The notes: a model not told the origin generated them from the sequence alone. Counted from the first letter of the stretch, positions 24,411 through 33,761 are shown. The stretch: DNA of 64,000 nt from JALZKA01 sp963753385 (GCA_963753385.1 CAVWCC010000008.1:248001-312000), one strand, 5' to 3'. Numbers and translations are program-made.

Positions 24411-24797
24411 GTGGAGCCGCTTCCCACCCAGGGCCTCGATCACGTGGCGATCACGGTCGAGGACCTCTCGCGCTCGCGCCGGTTCTACATGGAGGTCCTT
24501 GGCCTCGAGCCCAAGTTCGAGGAAGGCCACGAACCGGCGTTCATGCTCAGCAGCCAAGGCTCCGGGCTGGCGCTGTTCTCGCGGCAGTCGTACCCGGGCA
24601 CGGGGGCCGAGGGAGTCCCGGACGTCCGGGTCATGCACGTCGCGTTTCGCGTGGCCCGCGACGTGTTCGACCGGGCGCGGGAGGAGCTCCCGCCACTCGG
24701 GATCGACCCACGCTACGAGGACCACGGCTCGGTGCATTCGATCTACTTCCGGGACCCCGACGGCCACCAGATCGAGCTGATGACGGACGCTGTTTGA
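24411..24797 (+). CDS. VOC/glyoxalase-fold protein
   Basis: 128 residues, one VOC domain: GLDHVAITVEDLSRSRRFYMEVLG at the start and SIYFRDPDGHQIELM at the end. Metal ligands His and Glu are in the usual places (DHVAI, HQIEL). It could be a lactoylglutathione-lyase-like enzyme, a dioxygenase or a resistance protein. A TAGTCT box lies 7 nt before the GTG. The next gene starts directly after its stop. Confidence 0.8.
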   Translation: MEPLPTQGLDHVAITVEDLSRSRRFYMEVLGLEPKFEEGHEPAFMLSSQGSGLALFSRQSYPGTGAEGVPDVRVMHVAFRVARDVFDRAREELPPLGIDPRYEDHGSVHSIYFRDPDGHQIELMTDAV

Positions 24798-25598
24798 ATG
24801 GACGCGGGAGCGCTCGAGCGCGCCGTCGCGCGGGTCCGTGAGCTCAGCCTCGATTACGAGCCACCGGCCTTCGATCACATTCCCGACCCCGACGCCGCGC
24901 TGTTCCTCTGCGCGGTCGACCACCAGACTGGCTATCAGCGCCCGCACATGGTCGACGGCCGGGGGCCGTTCACGGGCAGCGAGCTGCTGTGGACCGTTGC
25001 GCTGCGCTCCTCCGAGCGCGAGCCGGGGCTGCTCACGGCGGCGCGCCTGCGCCAGGCGAGCGCGCCAGATGTCGCCCGCTGGCTATACATCGGCGACGAG
25101 ACCGTGACGGACCCGCAGCGCCGAGCGATGCTATGGCGCGACCTCGCGGCGGGGCTGGAGCACGACTACGGGGGCTCGGCGGGGCGGCTCCTGGCGGCCT
25201 CCGGGGGGCGGCTCGGCGGCGCCGACGGGCTGCTCGCGCTGCTGCGCGTCTACGAGGCCTACTCGGATCCGCTCGCCAAGAAGAGCTTCCTGTTCGCGAA
25301 GATCGCGGAGCGCCGCGGCTGGCTCGAGGTGGCAGATCCCGAGTCTTGGGAGGTTGCCGCCGACAACGTCCTGATGCGCCTCGCGCTCCGCTCCGGGCTC
25401 GTCGCGGAGGGTCCGTTGGAGGAGGTGAGGCCAGCCACCCGCGAGGCGTTCAAGCGCCTGGCCGCGGCCGCCGGGCTCTCACCGCCCGTCCTCGACGACC
25501 TCTTGTGGGAGCTCGGCCGGGACAACCCGGACCTCCTCGGCCGCGAGGCGGGCGACCTGAGCGAGCCGCCGCGCGAGCTCGACGCCGCTTGGTACTGA
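24798..25598 (+). CDS. Conserved helical protein of unknown function
   Basis: 266 residues, mainly helical, starting at an ATG that abuts the VOC gene stop, so translation is probably coupled. Notable stretches are FDHIPDPDAALFLCAVDHQT, AADNVLMRLALRSGL and DLLWELGRDNPDLLG. The last two recall the helix-hairpin-helix or queuosine-salvage style of nucleoside/DNA-binding folds, but no catalytic set can be named. I do not recognise the family with confidence. Confidence 0.6.
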   Translation: MDAGALERAVARVRELSLDYEPPAFDHIPDPDAALFLCAVDHQTGYQRPHMVDGRGPFTGSELLWTVALRSSEREPGLLTAARLRQASAPDVARWLYIGDETVTDPQRRAMLWRDLAAGLEHDYGGSAGRLLAASGGRLGGADGLLALLRVYEAYSDPLAKKSFLFAKIAERRGWLEVADPESWEVAADNVLMRLALRSGLVAEGPLEEVRPATREAFKRLAAAAGLSPPVLDDLLWELGRDNPDLLGREAGDLSEPPRELDAAWY

Positions 25599-25607
25599 GC
25601 GCCGGCC

Positions 25608-26417
25608 TTATTTGATGACCGAGATCTCGGGATGGGTGGCGAGCAGCGTCTGCGTGAAGACGTAGTTGAAGGCGAACACCCCGACTGTGGCGACGACAAC
25701 GCCGACGTTGACCGCCCGGCCGACGCCCTCGGCGCCGCCGGATGCGTTCATCCCGTAGTAGGAGCAGACGATCGCCGTGATCGCGCCGAACATCGTGCAC
25801 TTGAGCAGCGAAGCCCAGAGGTCGGTGACCGAGGCGTTTGAGAGGAGCGTCGCGAAGAAGGGCCCCAGCGGTTGCCCGTACATGATCTCGACCAGGACCC
25901 CGCCGACGATTCCGAAGAGGATCGCGTAGATGTCGAGCAGACCGGTGATCATCATCAGTGCGAGGAAGCGCGGCACGACCAGGTTCTTGATCGGGTTGAT
26001 GCCCAGCACCTGGAGCGCGTCCAGCTCCTCGCGGATCTTGCGCGACCCGAGATCGGCCGTGATCGCGGTTCCCGCAACGCCCGCGACGACGATCGCGGTG
26101 ACGAACGGCGCGAACTCTCGGATCCCGGCGAGGACGAAGAAGCCTCCCAGGCGGTCGAGCGCGCCGAAGAGGGAGAGGAAGTTCGCCGCCTGGAGGCCGG
26201 GGGCGCCGAAGGTCACTGCGACCATCGAGATAGCCATCGGGAACCAGCAGAGCTGGAGCGCGAAGATGAACTGGGAGACGAACTCGCCTCCGTAGGGATA
26301 CGGCGGCCTGATCGCCGCGGCGATCGTCTTGCCGGTCAGGATCAGCATGCTCCCGACCTGCTCGAAGAAGCTCTTCGCCGGGAGGAAGATCCGGTTCGCG
26401 CCCGCCGCTACGGGCAT
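25608..26417 (-). CDS. MlaE/YrbE-type ABC lipid transporter permease
   Basis: 269 residues with five to six hydrophobic helices. The MlaE signature is clear: VAGVAGTAITADLGSRKIRE and ELDALQVLGINPIKNLVVPR. MlaE/YrbE permeases move lipids or sterols with an MlaF ATPase and Mce/MlaD proteins. None of those partners lies beside it here. The ATG at 26417 overlaps the end of the GntR gene by 10 bp, implying coupling. Confidence 0.88.
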   Translation of the reverse strand: MPVAAGANRIFLPAKSFFEQVGSMLILTGKTIAAAIRPPYPYGGEFVSQFIFALQLCWFPMAISMVAVTFGAPGLQAANFLSLFGALDRLGGFFVLAGIREFAPFVTAIVVAGVAGTAITADLGSRKIREELDALQVLGINPIKNLVVPRFLALMMITGLLDIYAILFGIVGGVLVEIMYGQPLGPFFATLLSNASVTDLWASLLKCTMFGAITAIVCSYYGMNASGGAEGVGRAVNVGVVVATVGVFAFNYVFTQTLLATHPEISVIK

Positions 26418-27238
26418 CCGGATGAGACCTTCACCCGCCACCAGCCGGCGATCGCGCCAACCGGCCCGAATCGCGGAACCGCGCTCGTCTCGACGCACCC
26501 GGGGTCGCCGCAATCCGCATTGCGCAGGCGCTCCCAACGATGCGCCTCGGGGTCGCCGATCACGCCCTCCCTTCGCCCGCGCGCGCGCGCCTCGCGGGCA
26601 CCGCGGCGCTCCGCCTTCCAGCGTGCATCCCTGAGGAGCTCGATCATCTCGTCGCGAATCGCCGACAGCTCGGCGAAGTCCGCAACATGTCCCTTCGGGC
26701 GCAGGAGCGGGTGGCGCTCGCGCTGCGAGCGCGCTTCGGGATACGCTGCCAGCTCCGCCTCGAGCCGGGCGATCTGCCGCCGAAGCTCGCGGCGCGCCGC
26801 AGCTTCCTCCGCCTCGGTTCCGACGTCGGGGGCCTCGAGCTCGCTCTCGCCGGTCGCTGGGGCATCGCCCGCCCAGGCAGCTCCGTAAATCGCCCGCGCG
26901 ACGTCGCTAGGCGGAATGCCGGAGCGGCGGGCCTCGGCCACGGCTTCCGCGGCGATCCGTTCGACGTCCGCCGACGGCTGCGTGTCCGCGGCGACGAACG
27001 TTCCGAGGCCGTGGCGCGATACGAGGAGGCCCTCGGCCTCGAGCCTGCCGTAGATGGCGCGCGCGGTGTTCGCGTTGACGCCCGTCAGCTTGGCCATCTC
27101 GCGGACGCTTGGTAACTGGTCGCCGGGGGCGAGCTTCCCGGCAGCGATCAGCGACCGAAGCCGCCAGGCGACCTGGACGCCGACCGGCAGGTCACCGCCG
27201 CGGTCGACCGGTCCCAGGAGCAGCGCTGCCGGACCCAT
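26408..27238 (-). CDS. GntR-family regulator (YtrA-like) with long helical tail
   Basis: 276 residues. N-terminal winged helix: VAWRLRSLIAAGKLAPGDQL, SVREMAKLTGVNANTARAIY, LVSRHGLGTFVA. The rest is a charged helical region (AAARRELRRQIARLEAELA) instead of a large effector domain. The gene is coupled to the MlaE permease. The promoter is readable: TTGACT (27268-27273), 17-bp spacer, TACGTT (27245-27250), with a CTAGT-GA-ACTAG palindrome inside the spacer. The start codon sits at the expected transcription start, so the mRNA is probably leaderless and autoregulated. Confidence 0.85.
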   Translation of the reverse strand: MGPAALLLGPVDRGGDLPVGVQVAWRLRSLIAAGKLAPGDQLPSVREMAKLTGVNANTARAIYGRLEAEGLLVSRHGLGTFVAADTQPSADVERIAAEAVAEARRSGIPPSDVARAIYGAAWAGDAPATGESELEAPDVGTEAEEAAARRELRRQIARLEAELAAYPEARSQRERHPLLRPKGHVADFAELSAIRDEMIELLRDARWKAERRGAREARARGRREGVIGDPEAHRWERLRNADCGDPGCVETSAVPRFGPVGAIAGWWRVKVSSGCP

Positions 27239-27244
27239 AGGGGG

Positions 27245-27273
27245 AACGTACAGAGAGCTAGTGAACTAGTCAA
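27245..27273 (-). promoter_or_regulatory. GntR promoter with embedded operator
   Basis: Minus-strand -35 TTGACT and -10 TACGTT with exactly 17 bp between them. The palindrome CTAGTGAACTAG (27258-27269) overlaps the -35 and spacer. The -10 ends 6 nt before the start codon at 27238. Confidence 0.65.
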
Positions 27274-27315
27274 GTAGTACAGTGGCCCGGTTGGCTCTTG
27301 TAGCCTGCGGCGCCG

Positions 27316-27714
27316 ATGCGGATCGCGCAGGCCCTGATCGACGAGATCGTCGCGCACGCGCTGGAGGAGGCTCCCAACGAGTGCTGCGGGCTGATCTCGG
27401 GCAGCTCTGACGAAGCGACCGAGGTGTTCCGCGCCCGGAACGAGATGGCGAGCCCGCTCGCCTACAACGTGCATCCCCAGGACCTCCTGCGGATCACGGG
27501 CGAGATCGAGTCGCGCGGCGAGGAGCTGGCGGCGATCTACCACTCGCACACGAAGAGCCCGCCCGAGCCGTCGCAGACCGACATCAACCTCGCCGCGAAC
27601 TGGCCGGACCCGGTCTACCTGATCTGCTCAGTGGCCGATCGCGACGAGCCCGCGGTCCGCGCCTGGCACCTCCGCGACGGCGTAGTCACCGAGGAACCAC
27701 TCGAGCTCGACTGA
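27316..27714 (+). CDS. mec: JAMM/MPN+ metallopeptidase (Mec family)
   Basis: 132 residues. The JAMM zinc site is complete: Glu in APNECCGLISG and HSHTKSPPEPSQTD (His-x-His-x10-Asp with Ser). The length and the C-terminal VVTEEP resemble mycobacterial Mec, which releases cysteine from the CysO-cysteine adduct. Here it may also trim the extra Leu after the CysO GG. It is preceded by a TAGCCT box 9 nt before the ATG and stands apart from cysO and cysM instead of in one operon. Confidence 0.88.
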   Translation: MRIAQALIDEIVAHALEEAPNECCGLISGSSDEATEVFRARNEMASPLAYNVHPQDLLRITGEIESRGEELAAIYHSHTKSPPEPSQTDINLAANWPDPVYLICSVADRDEPAVRAWHLRDGVVTEEPLELD

Positions 27715-27716
27715 CG

Positions 27717-27733
27717 AGCTACCAGCTACCAGT
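27717..27733. repeat. Heptamer repeat (AGCTACC)
   Basis: Two AGCTACC units plus AGT in the 11-bp gap between the convergent mec and peptidase-like genes, running into the latter's last codons. Same unit length as the sites at 14048 and 48965. Confidence 0.45.
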
Positions 27734-28508
27734 GCAGCTCTTCGAGCTCGCCGGGCAGCCCGACCGCGCGGGTCACGTCCTCGCGCAGGTAGCGGCGCCA
27801 CTCCTGTTCGACCTCGCGTGCCCTCGCTCCGAAGGCGATCTCGATCGCGCGGGCGGCCCCCTCGCGCCGGATCCGTGAGACCAGCAATGCGCAGGCCTCG
27901 GGGCCGCGCTCGCGCTCCAGCAGGTCGAAGATCGTGCCGCCGAGGATGATCGCGTCCCGCGCGGTGGGCGGGAACTCCGGCTGCTTCGCGTGGCGCATGC
28001 GGGTTTGAACCGCCGCGCGGAACAGCGACACCTGGCCGGCGAAGTACTGCGAGCCGCCCTCGACCAGCCAGGCCCAGCGGAGGTAGCGCGCGAAACGCCT
28101 GGGCCCCCACGGCGGCGGCAGGCTGGGGTTGTTGGTCCCGATCACGATCTGCGCATAGAGCCGCTCGGCGGTGCCGCGGAGCGCCGCCAGCGAGTCCTCG
28201 CCGGCGGCGCGGCGGTCGAGGTAGTCGTCGCATAGGACGTGCAGCTCGCCCGCCATCGCCCAGCCCGCGAGGTAGCGGCGGCCGGCCGGGGCCGCGGCCG
28301 CGCGCGCCGCCGGCAGGAACGGATGCGCCGCCGCCAGCCAGGCCGGCGTGGGGTGGATGACGACCGTGATGTCGCCGGGGACGCGATCGAAGGACTCCTC
28401 GAGCCTGAGCCGCAGGTCCTCGAGCGCGTCCAGCGTGCGCTGGGCGGAGTCCTCGTCGGCGTCCTCGTGGCGCGCGGTGAAGCTGAGCGATTCGGTCTCG
28501 ACCCACAT
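27726..28508 (-). CDS. Peptidase MA-like (gluzincin) protein lacking the HExxH motif
   Basis: 260 residues. WAWLVEGGSQYFAGQVSLF is the third-ligand helix of gluzincin/MA-like peptidases (E-G-x-x-x-Y-x-x-G). Where HExxH should stand, about 25 residues before, the sequence reads AERLYAQIVIG, so both His are missing. It is therefore probably a catalytically dead relative or a binding protein. A TACCCT box lies 8 nt before the ATG at 28508. Convergent with mec. Confidence 0.6.
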   Translation of the reverse strand: MWVETESLSFTARHEDADEDSAQRTLDALEDLRLRLEESFDRVPGDITVVIHPTPAWLAAAHPFLPAARAAAAPAGRRYLAGWAMAGELHVLCDDYLDRRAAGEDSLAALRGTAERLYAQIVIGTNNPSLPPPWGPRRFARYLRWAWLVEGGSQYFAGQVSLFRAAVQTRMRHAKQPEFPPTARDAIILGGTIFDLLERERGPEACALLVSRIRREGAARAIEIAFGARAREVEQEWRRYLREDVTRAVGLPGELEELHW

Positions 28509-28545
28509 CGGCGCCAAGGGTAGCCCGGGCCGGGGAGGCTCCTCT

Positions 28546-29439
28546 TCAGCCCTCGGCGGCGCGGCGCTGCTCGTAGCCGAACTCGGTCCCGACCTCGATC
28601 GCCTCGAGCGCCTCGTGGGCGGCCACGATCGACGGGGCGCCGGCGACCGCCCGCGCGAGCGGCAGCTCGGGCAGCGCGGCCTCGAGGTCGAATACGAACG
28701 AGACCGCACCCAACGGCCCGGCCTCGACCGTGCGGCGCCCGCCGCGGATCTCGACCTCGCCGATCACGCCGCGCGCGCAGCGCGCAACGAGGAGGCTCGC
28801 CTCGGTGACCGCGATCTCCGCTGCGGCCTCGATCTCATCGGCCGCGTCCGGCGTGACGCCGATCGTGGCGATCCACGCCCCCGCCTGCGCCAGGACCGCA
28901 ACCCGCTCGAGCACCTCGGCGGGTCGCAGCTCGCCGTCGCATCCCGCGCCGAGCACCGCGAGCAGGCACGGCGGCCCGGCGGCGGCGCCGCCCGCGATCA
29001 TCGTCGCGTCGCAAAGCGGGCTCGCGAGCCCCGGCTCGTCGCCGCGAGCGATCGCGTCCCCACCGATGTCCACCAGGACCACGAGGTCGCAGCCGAGCTC
29101 GCTCGCGGCATCGCCGATGCCCGCCGCCACCCCGGGCGCTCCTCCGGTGACGTCGATCAGGACCGTCTCGACTCTCAAGAAACCGGCGAGATGCGACTCG
29201 CAGAAGTGGGCGCCCTCGGGCGTCGTCGCGCCCGTGCCGGGATCGACGAGCGCAGCGCGGCTTCCGAGCGGGGCCGGCCCCCGGATCTCCGCCAGGGATC
29301 GAGGGCCCGGGTATGGGTCGACCACGAACCGCTCCCAGGCGACGCCGCCGAGCACCCATTCGAGGCCGCGGGCGTCGAGGTGCCGGGCGACGGCGAGCGA
29401 GCCGACCGCGTCGCCGCCGCCGCCGATCCCGAGCACCAA
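28546..29439 (-). CDS. DUF1152 family protein
   Basis: 297 residues. VLGIGGGGDAVGSL near the N-terminus and DLVVLVDIGGDAIARGDEPG mark DUF1152, a family of unknown function with a nucleotide-binding look. No standard start codon precedes residues that also look homologous (FEDRIAAATRALVLGIG), so the true start may be further upstream or non-standard. It is co-directional with the DUF1802 gene, 49 bp downstream of it. Confidence 0.75.
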   Translation of the reverse strand: MVLGIGGGGDAVGSLAVARHLDARGLEWVLGGVAWERFVVDPYPGPRSLAEIRGPAPLGSRAALVDPGTGATTPEGAHFCESHLAGFLRVETVLIDVTGGAPGVAAGIGDAASELGCDLVVLVDIGGDAIARGDEPGLASPLCDATMIAGGAAAGPPCLLAVLGAGCDGELRPAEVLERVAVLAQAGAWIATIGVTPDAADEIEAAAEIAVTEASLLVARCARGVIGEVEIRGGRRTVEAGPLGAVSFVFDLEAALPELPLARAVAGAPSIVAAHEALEAIEVGTEFGYEQRRAAEG

Positions 29440-29488
29440 AGCCCGCGTCGCGGCCGCGATCCGGTCCTCGAACGAAGCTGAAGCCTCG

Positions 29489-30118
29489 CTAGGCGAGTAC
29501 GGCCTCGGCCGAGCCGGCGACCGAGCGGATGGTCTCGGCCGCGCGATCGAACTCCTCGTCGGCCATCACCGGGGTTCCCTCGAAGGGCAGGTCCCGGTCG
29601 ATCTCGACCCACGAGCGGCAGCCGTGGTACTCGTCGCGGACCCGGACCGTCACCGGCCGCGGGATGCGATGCACGCGCAGGAGCAGCACGTGCAGGGGAT
29701 GACGGCGCTTCCACTTGAGGCGCTTCATCGCATAGTCGTGCGTCCAGACGTGGAACGGCGAGAGCCCGTCGACGATCCGGGGATCGTCGGTCGTCCAGTG
29801 GTCCGTGACCTCGGCCCAGGCACGGATCCGCACGCGGTCGGGTTGCGGGATGCCGCCGTCCTGCAGGAGGGCACGCGGATTCGGCTCCTCATCGGGCCAG
29901 ACGCCCTCCTCGAGGGCCCGCCGCAGCTCCGGGTGGTGCGATTCGCGCACCAGGTCGTTGCGCTGGTGGTCGAAGGTGGGGTAGAGGAAGAACTGCTCGT
30001 GCTCGAGCTCGAAGTGCTTGTCCTCCTCGCGGATGCCGCCCTTGCGCAGGGTGACGAGCTGCTCGCCCTCGGCAAGCGCGCGCACGGTCACGGCCCATTC
30101 TTTGAAGGCAATCGGCAT
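29489..30118 (-). CDS. DUF1802 family protein
   Basis: 209 residues from the ATG at 30118. It begins MPIAFKEWAVTVRALAEGE and continues with LRKGGIREE, FFLYPTFDHQ and RVHRIPRPVTV, characteristic of DUF1802, whose function is unknown. The longer frame to 30226 is rejected because the promoter (TTGGCA, 17 bp, TATCCT at 30205-30233) would start transcription inside it. Confidence 0.8.
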   Translation of the reverse strand: MPIAFKEWAVTVRALAEGEQLVTLRKGGIREEDKHFELEHEQFFLYPTFDHQRNDLVRESHHPELRRALEEGVWPDEEPNPRALLQDGGIPQPDRVRIRAWAEVTDHWTTDDPRIVDGLSPFHVWTHDYAMKRLKWKRRHPLHVLLLRVHRIPRPVTVRVRDEYHGCRSWVEIDRDLPFEGTPVMADEEFDRAAETIRSVAGSAEAVLA

Positions 30119-30204
30119 GTCGGAGAAAATGGGGTCGGGGAAGACTTCGCTCGGGGATTCGTGGTCTCGGGCCGGTCTCGTGCCGGCGCCGACTGAGACG
30201 AGGC

Positions 30205-30233
30205 AGGATACGAAATCAGGCGCCATTTGCCAA
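30205..30233 (-). promoter_or_regulatory. Promoter of the DUF1802-DUF1152 unit
   Basis: TTGGCA (30228-30233) and TATCCT (30205-30210) with a 17-bp spacer on the minus strand. It predicts a leader of about 80 nt before the ATG at 30118. The rest of the gap up to 30268 shows no gene. Confidence 0.6.
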
Positions 30234-30268
30234 GTTTGTGAGAGAAGTTGCGAGGGCTAAATACGGCT

Positions 30269-31784
30269 CTACTCCGGCGTTCCGTGGCCTCCGCCACCGG
30301 GGGTTTCGATCCTCAGGCGGTCGCCGAGGCCCAGCTCACCCGCCGCTTTCGGGGGTAGTGGCTGGCCGTTCAGCAAGTTCCGGCCGGGCTTGCCGTCCGC
30401 GCCACCCGCGCGTCCCCGCGGCGCGTGGCGGCGGCGCTCGGTCAGCAGCGTGTAGCCCATCGGCTCCAGGGCTTCGATCTCGCGGATCACCCCGTCGCCG
30501 CCGCGATACGCGCCCGCGCCGCCGGACCCGCGGCGGACCGCGAGCTCGCGCACCCGAAGCGGCAGCTCGGTCTCGAGCGCCTCGATTGGGGTGTTGAGCG
30601 TGTTCGACATCGCGACGTGGACGGCGTCCGGGCCGTCCGCATTCGGGCAGGCGCCCTGGCCGCCGCCGGTCGTCTCGTAGTAAGTGAACGAGTCGCCCGG
30701 CGAGGGTCACGTTGTTCATCGTCCCCTGGCCCTGAGCGGGCCCGCCGGCCGCCTCCCCAAGCGCGCCGAGCACCAGGTCGGCGACTCGGCTCGAGGTCTC
30801 GACGTTGCCCGCCGCGACGGCGGCGGGCGCCCTGGCGTTCAGGATCGAACCCTTCGGCGCGATCACCCGCACCGGCCGGTGCGCGCCGGCCGATGCCGGG
30901 GCGTCGGGATCAAGCAGGGCGCGCACGGCGAAGAGCGCCGCCGAGCGGGTGACGGGAAGCGGGCAGTTCAGGTTGCCCTCGACCTGGCCGGCGCTGCCCG
31001 AGAAGTCGAGCTCCAGCTCATCTCCAGCGATCGTCGCGCGGACCGCGAGCGGGACGTCGTCGGCGCCTGCGAATCCACCCTCGAGCACATCGGCGGCCTC
31101 CCAGGTCCCGTCGGGCAGCTCGACCAGGCGGGCCCTGGTCCGGCGCTCGGCGTAGTCGAGGATCTCGGCCATGCCGGCGAGGGTCTGATCCGCCGGGCCG
31201 GCGGCAAGGAGCTCGAGCAGCCTGCCGCTGCCCGTCTCGTTTGCCGCGAGCTGTGCCCGCAGGTCGGCACGCCGCTGCCGCTGATCACGCATGCGGACGA
31301 TCAGGTCGTCGATGTCCTCAAGCCGTTCGAGCGGGCGCGGCGGGATCACAACCCCCTCGTCCTCGAGCCGCCGCGAGGCGGCGGGCATCGAGCCCGGCGT
31401 GGGGCCGCCGACGTCGGCGTGGTGCGCCCGGCTCGCGACGAATCCGGCAAGGCCGGAATCGATGATCACCGGCGTCACGACCGTGATGTCGGGCAGATGG
31501 GTCCCGCCCGCGAACGGGTCGTTGAGGATCCACGAGCGCCCCGGCCGCTGCGACTCGCCCACGACCGCGGCGACCGCGTCCGGCATCGACCCGAGATGCA
31601 CCGGGATGTGCTCGGCCTGCATGACGAGCTCGCCGCGTGCGTCGAAAAGAGCCGTCGAGCAGTCGCGGCGCTCCTTGATGTTCGGTGAGTGGGCGGAGCG
31701 GATCAGTACGGCGCCCATCTCGTCGCAGATCGACTTGAGCCGGCCGGCGAGGACCTGGAGCCCGATCGGGTCCAGCGCAGTCAT
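30269..31784 (-). CDS. Hydantoinase B/oxoprolinase-like subunit, frameshifted
   Basis: The frame from ATG 31784 gives a hydantoinase B domain (SAHSPNIKERRDCSTALFD, NDPFAGGTHLPDITVVTP, DFSGSAGQVEGNLNCPL) down to MNNVTLAG. The protein then breaks. It continues in another frame with DSFTYYETTGGGQG and MSNTLNTPIEALE, ending ETPGGGGHGTPE at 30269. One extra base in a CCC run (30696-30698) explains the shift. The intact product would be about 504 residues. It overlaps hyuA by ATGA. Real inactivation or assembly error. Confidence 0.75.
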
Positions 31785-33761
31785 CGGGTGCGCTCCGCGA
31801 CGATCGTCCCGTGTTCGTCGACGGCGCCCGTCCAGCCCGGCGACAGCACAAGCGTGGTCTCCGGCAGCTCGAGCACGCACGGCCCGGCGATCTCGGTTCC
31901 GGCAGCCGGCTCGCCGCGGAACACCGCCGCCTCCAGCCACTCCCCGGAGAACCGGACCCGTCGTAAGCCGCGCTCGATGGGCGCCTGCGCGGCGGCGCGG
32001 GGACGCGGCCGTGGTGCGGGTTCGCTGAGCGAGAGCGCGATCGCGACGAGCTCGACCTCCGCGCCGCCGTCGCGGAAGCCGTAGCGGCGCTCGTGCTCCG
32101 CCGCAAACCCTGTCACGAGGTCCGCGGGGTTCGGCGCCTCGGGTCCCGGAACCGGGAGCTCGAACGACTGGCCCCGGTAGCGCAGCTCGTAGGTCACCTG
32201 GGCCTCAGCGCCCTCCATCCCGGCTCCGATCGTCGCTCGCAGGGCCGCGACCTCGTCCGCGATCCGCTCCGCGGTCATCTCCTGCGGCCCGAGCATCACC
32301 GTGCGTGCGGTGTCGCGGCGCCGCGCCGACGCCAGGAGACCGAGGGCGCTCAGGACGCCCCCCGAGCGCGGGCACAGGAGCCGGGTGATCTGCAGCTCAT
32401 CGGCGAGGTCGGCCGCGTGCATCGGCCCCGCGCCGCCGAACGGCAGGAGCGCGAAGCGCCTCGGATCCAGGCCGCGCTCGACCGTGACGACGCGAAGCGC
32501 CCGTGCCATCTCCTGGTTCGCGAGGCGGACGATGCCCTCCGCCGTCTCGATTTCACCGAGGCCGAGCCCTTCGGCCAGCACCCCGACCGCGCGGGCAGCG
32601 GCCTCCGGCTCGAGCGAGACGCCCCCGGCAAGTGCTGAATCGGGCGCCAGTCGCCCGAGGATGAGGTTCGCGTCGGTGACGGTCGGCTCCACTCCCCCGC
32701 GCCCGTAGCAGGCGGGCCCGGGGTCGGCGCCGGCCGAGCGGGGGCCGGTGCGCAGGGCTCCGCCGTGGTCGCGCCACCCGATCGAGCCACCCCCGGCGCC
32801 GACGGTGTGGACGTCCACCATCGGCAACTGGATGACGCGGCCGGCGATGGCGCGCGATTCCGTCTGCCGGACGCGCCCGCCCTCGACCACGCACACATCG
32901 CACGAGGTTCCACCCATGTCCAACCCGATCGCGTCCCCGTCCCCTGAGATCCGCGCGAGGAGGCCGGCGCCGACCGCGCCTCCGGCCGGCCCCGACAGCA
33001 CGCTCCAGGCCCCCTGGCGGGCCGCCTCGCGCCAGGGCGCCACGCCGCCCGACGAGCGCATGATCTCGGGCTCCGGCAGCTTCTTCGACGCGGCGGAGGC
33101 CGCAAGATCGCCGAGGTACCGCCCGAGCAGCGGGGAAAGGTAGGCATCGATCACCGTCGTCGAGCACCGTTCGTACTCGCGAAAGCGGGGGAGGACCTCG
33201 TGCGATGCGGAGACGTGGAGGTGCGGCAGCCGCTCGCGGATCGCATCGGCCACGCGCCGCTCGTGGCCCGGGTCGAGGTATGAGAAGAGGAGGCAGACGG
33301 CGACGGACTCGACTCCGGCAGCCCCGATCGCGGCCGCGATCCTGTCCGGCTCGGAGTCGTCGAGCGCCTCGATCACGCCGTCTGGACCGGTTCGCTCACG
33401 GGCGCCGACCCTCTCCTCGGCGCGCAACGAGCGGCCGTGCCTTGGGCGCGCAGAGGCGGTAGAGGGACGGCCGGTCCTGGCGGCCGATCTCGAGGAGGTC
33501 CTCGAAGCCTTGGGTCGCCACCAGCGCCGTTCGCGCTCCACGCTCCTCCAGGAGCGCGTTGGTGCCCACGGTCATCCCGTGGACCAGCCGCGTCACGCTT
33601 CCGGGACGGGCGCCGGCGGCGTCGAGGACGGCGCCGATCGCGGTGATGACACCCGCCGATTCGTCGCCGGGGGTGGTTGGGGCCTTCGCCGTGTGGAGCT
33701 CGGTGCCGTCGAACGCGACGGCGTCGGTGAAGGTCCCGCCGACGTCCACTCCCAGCAGCAC
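31781..33761 (-). CDS. Hydantoinase A/oxoprolinase-like ATPase subunit, frameshifted
   Basis: The N-terminus LLGVDVGGTFTDAVAFDG is the actin-like ATP-binding motif of the family and is followed by VHGMTVGTNALLEERGA. The frame ends soon after KARPLVAR near 33410-33430, and the remainder continues in another frame with EERVGARERTGPDG, GLDMGGTSCDVCVVEGGRV and LPFGGAGPMHAADLADEL. One extra base near 33428 would join them into about 660 residues. A TAACCT box lies 6 nt before the GTG at 33761; TTG 33767 is the alternative start. With hyuB it would form an ATP-dependent lactam hydrolase of unknown substrate. Confidence 0.75.
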
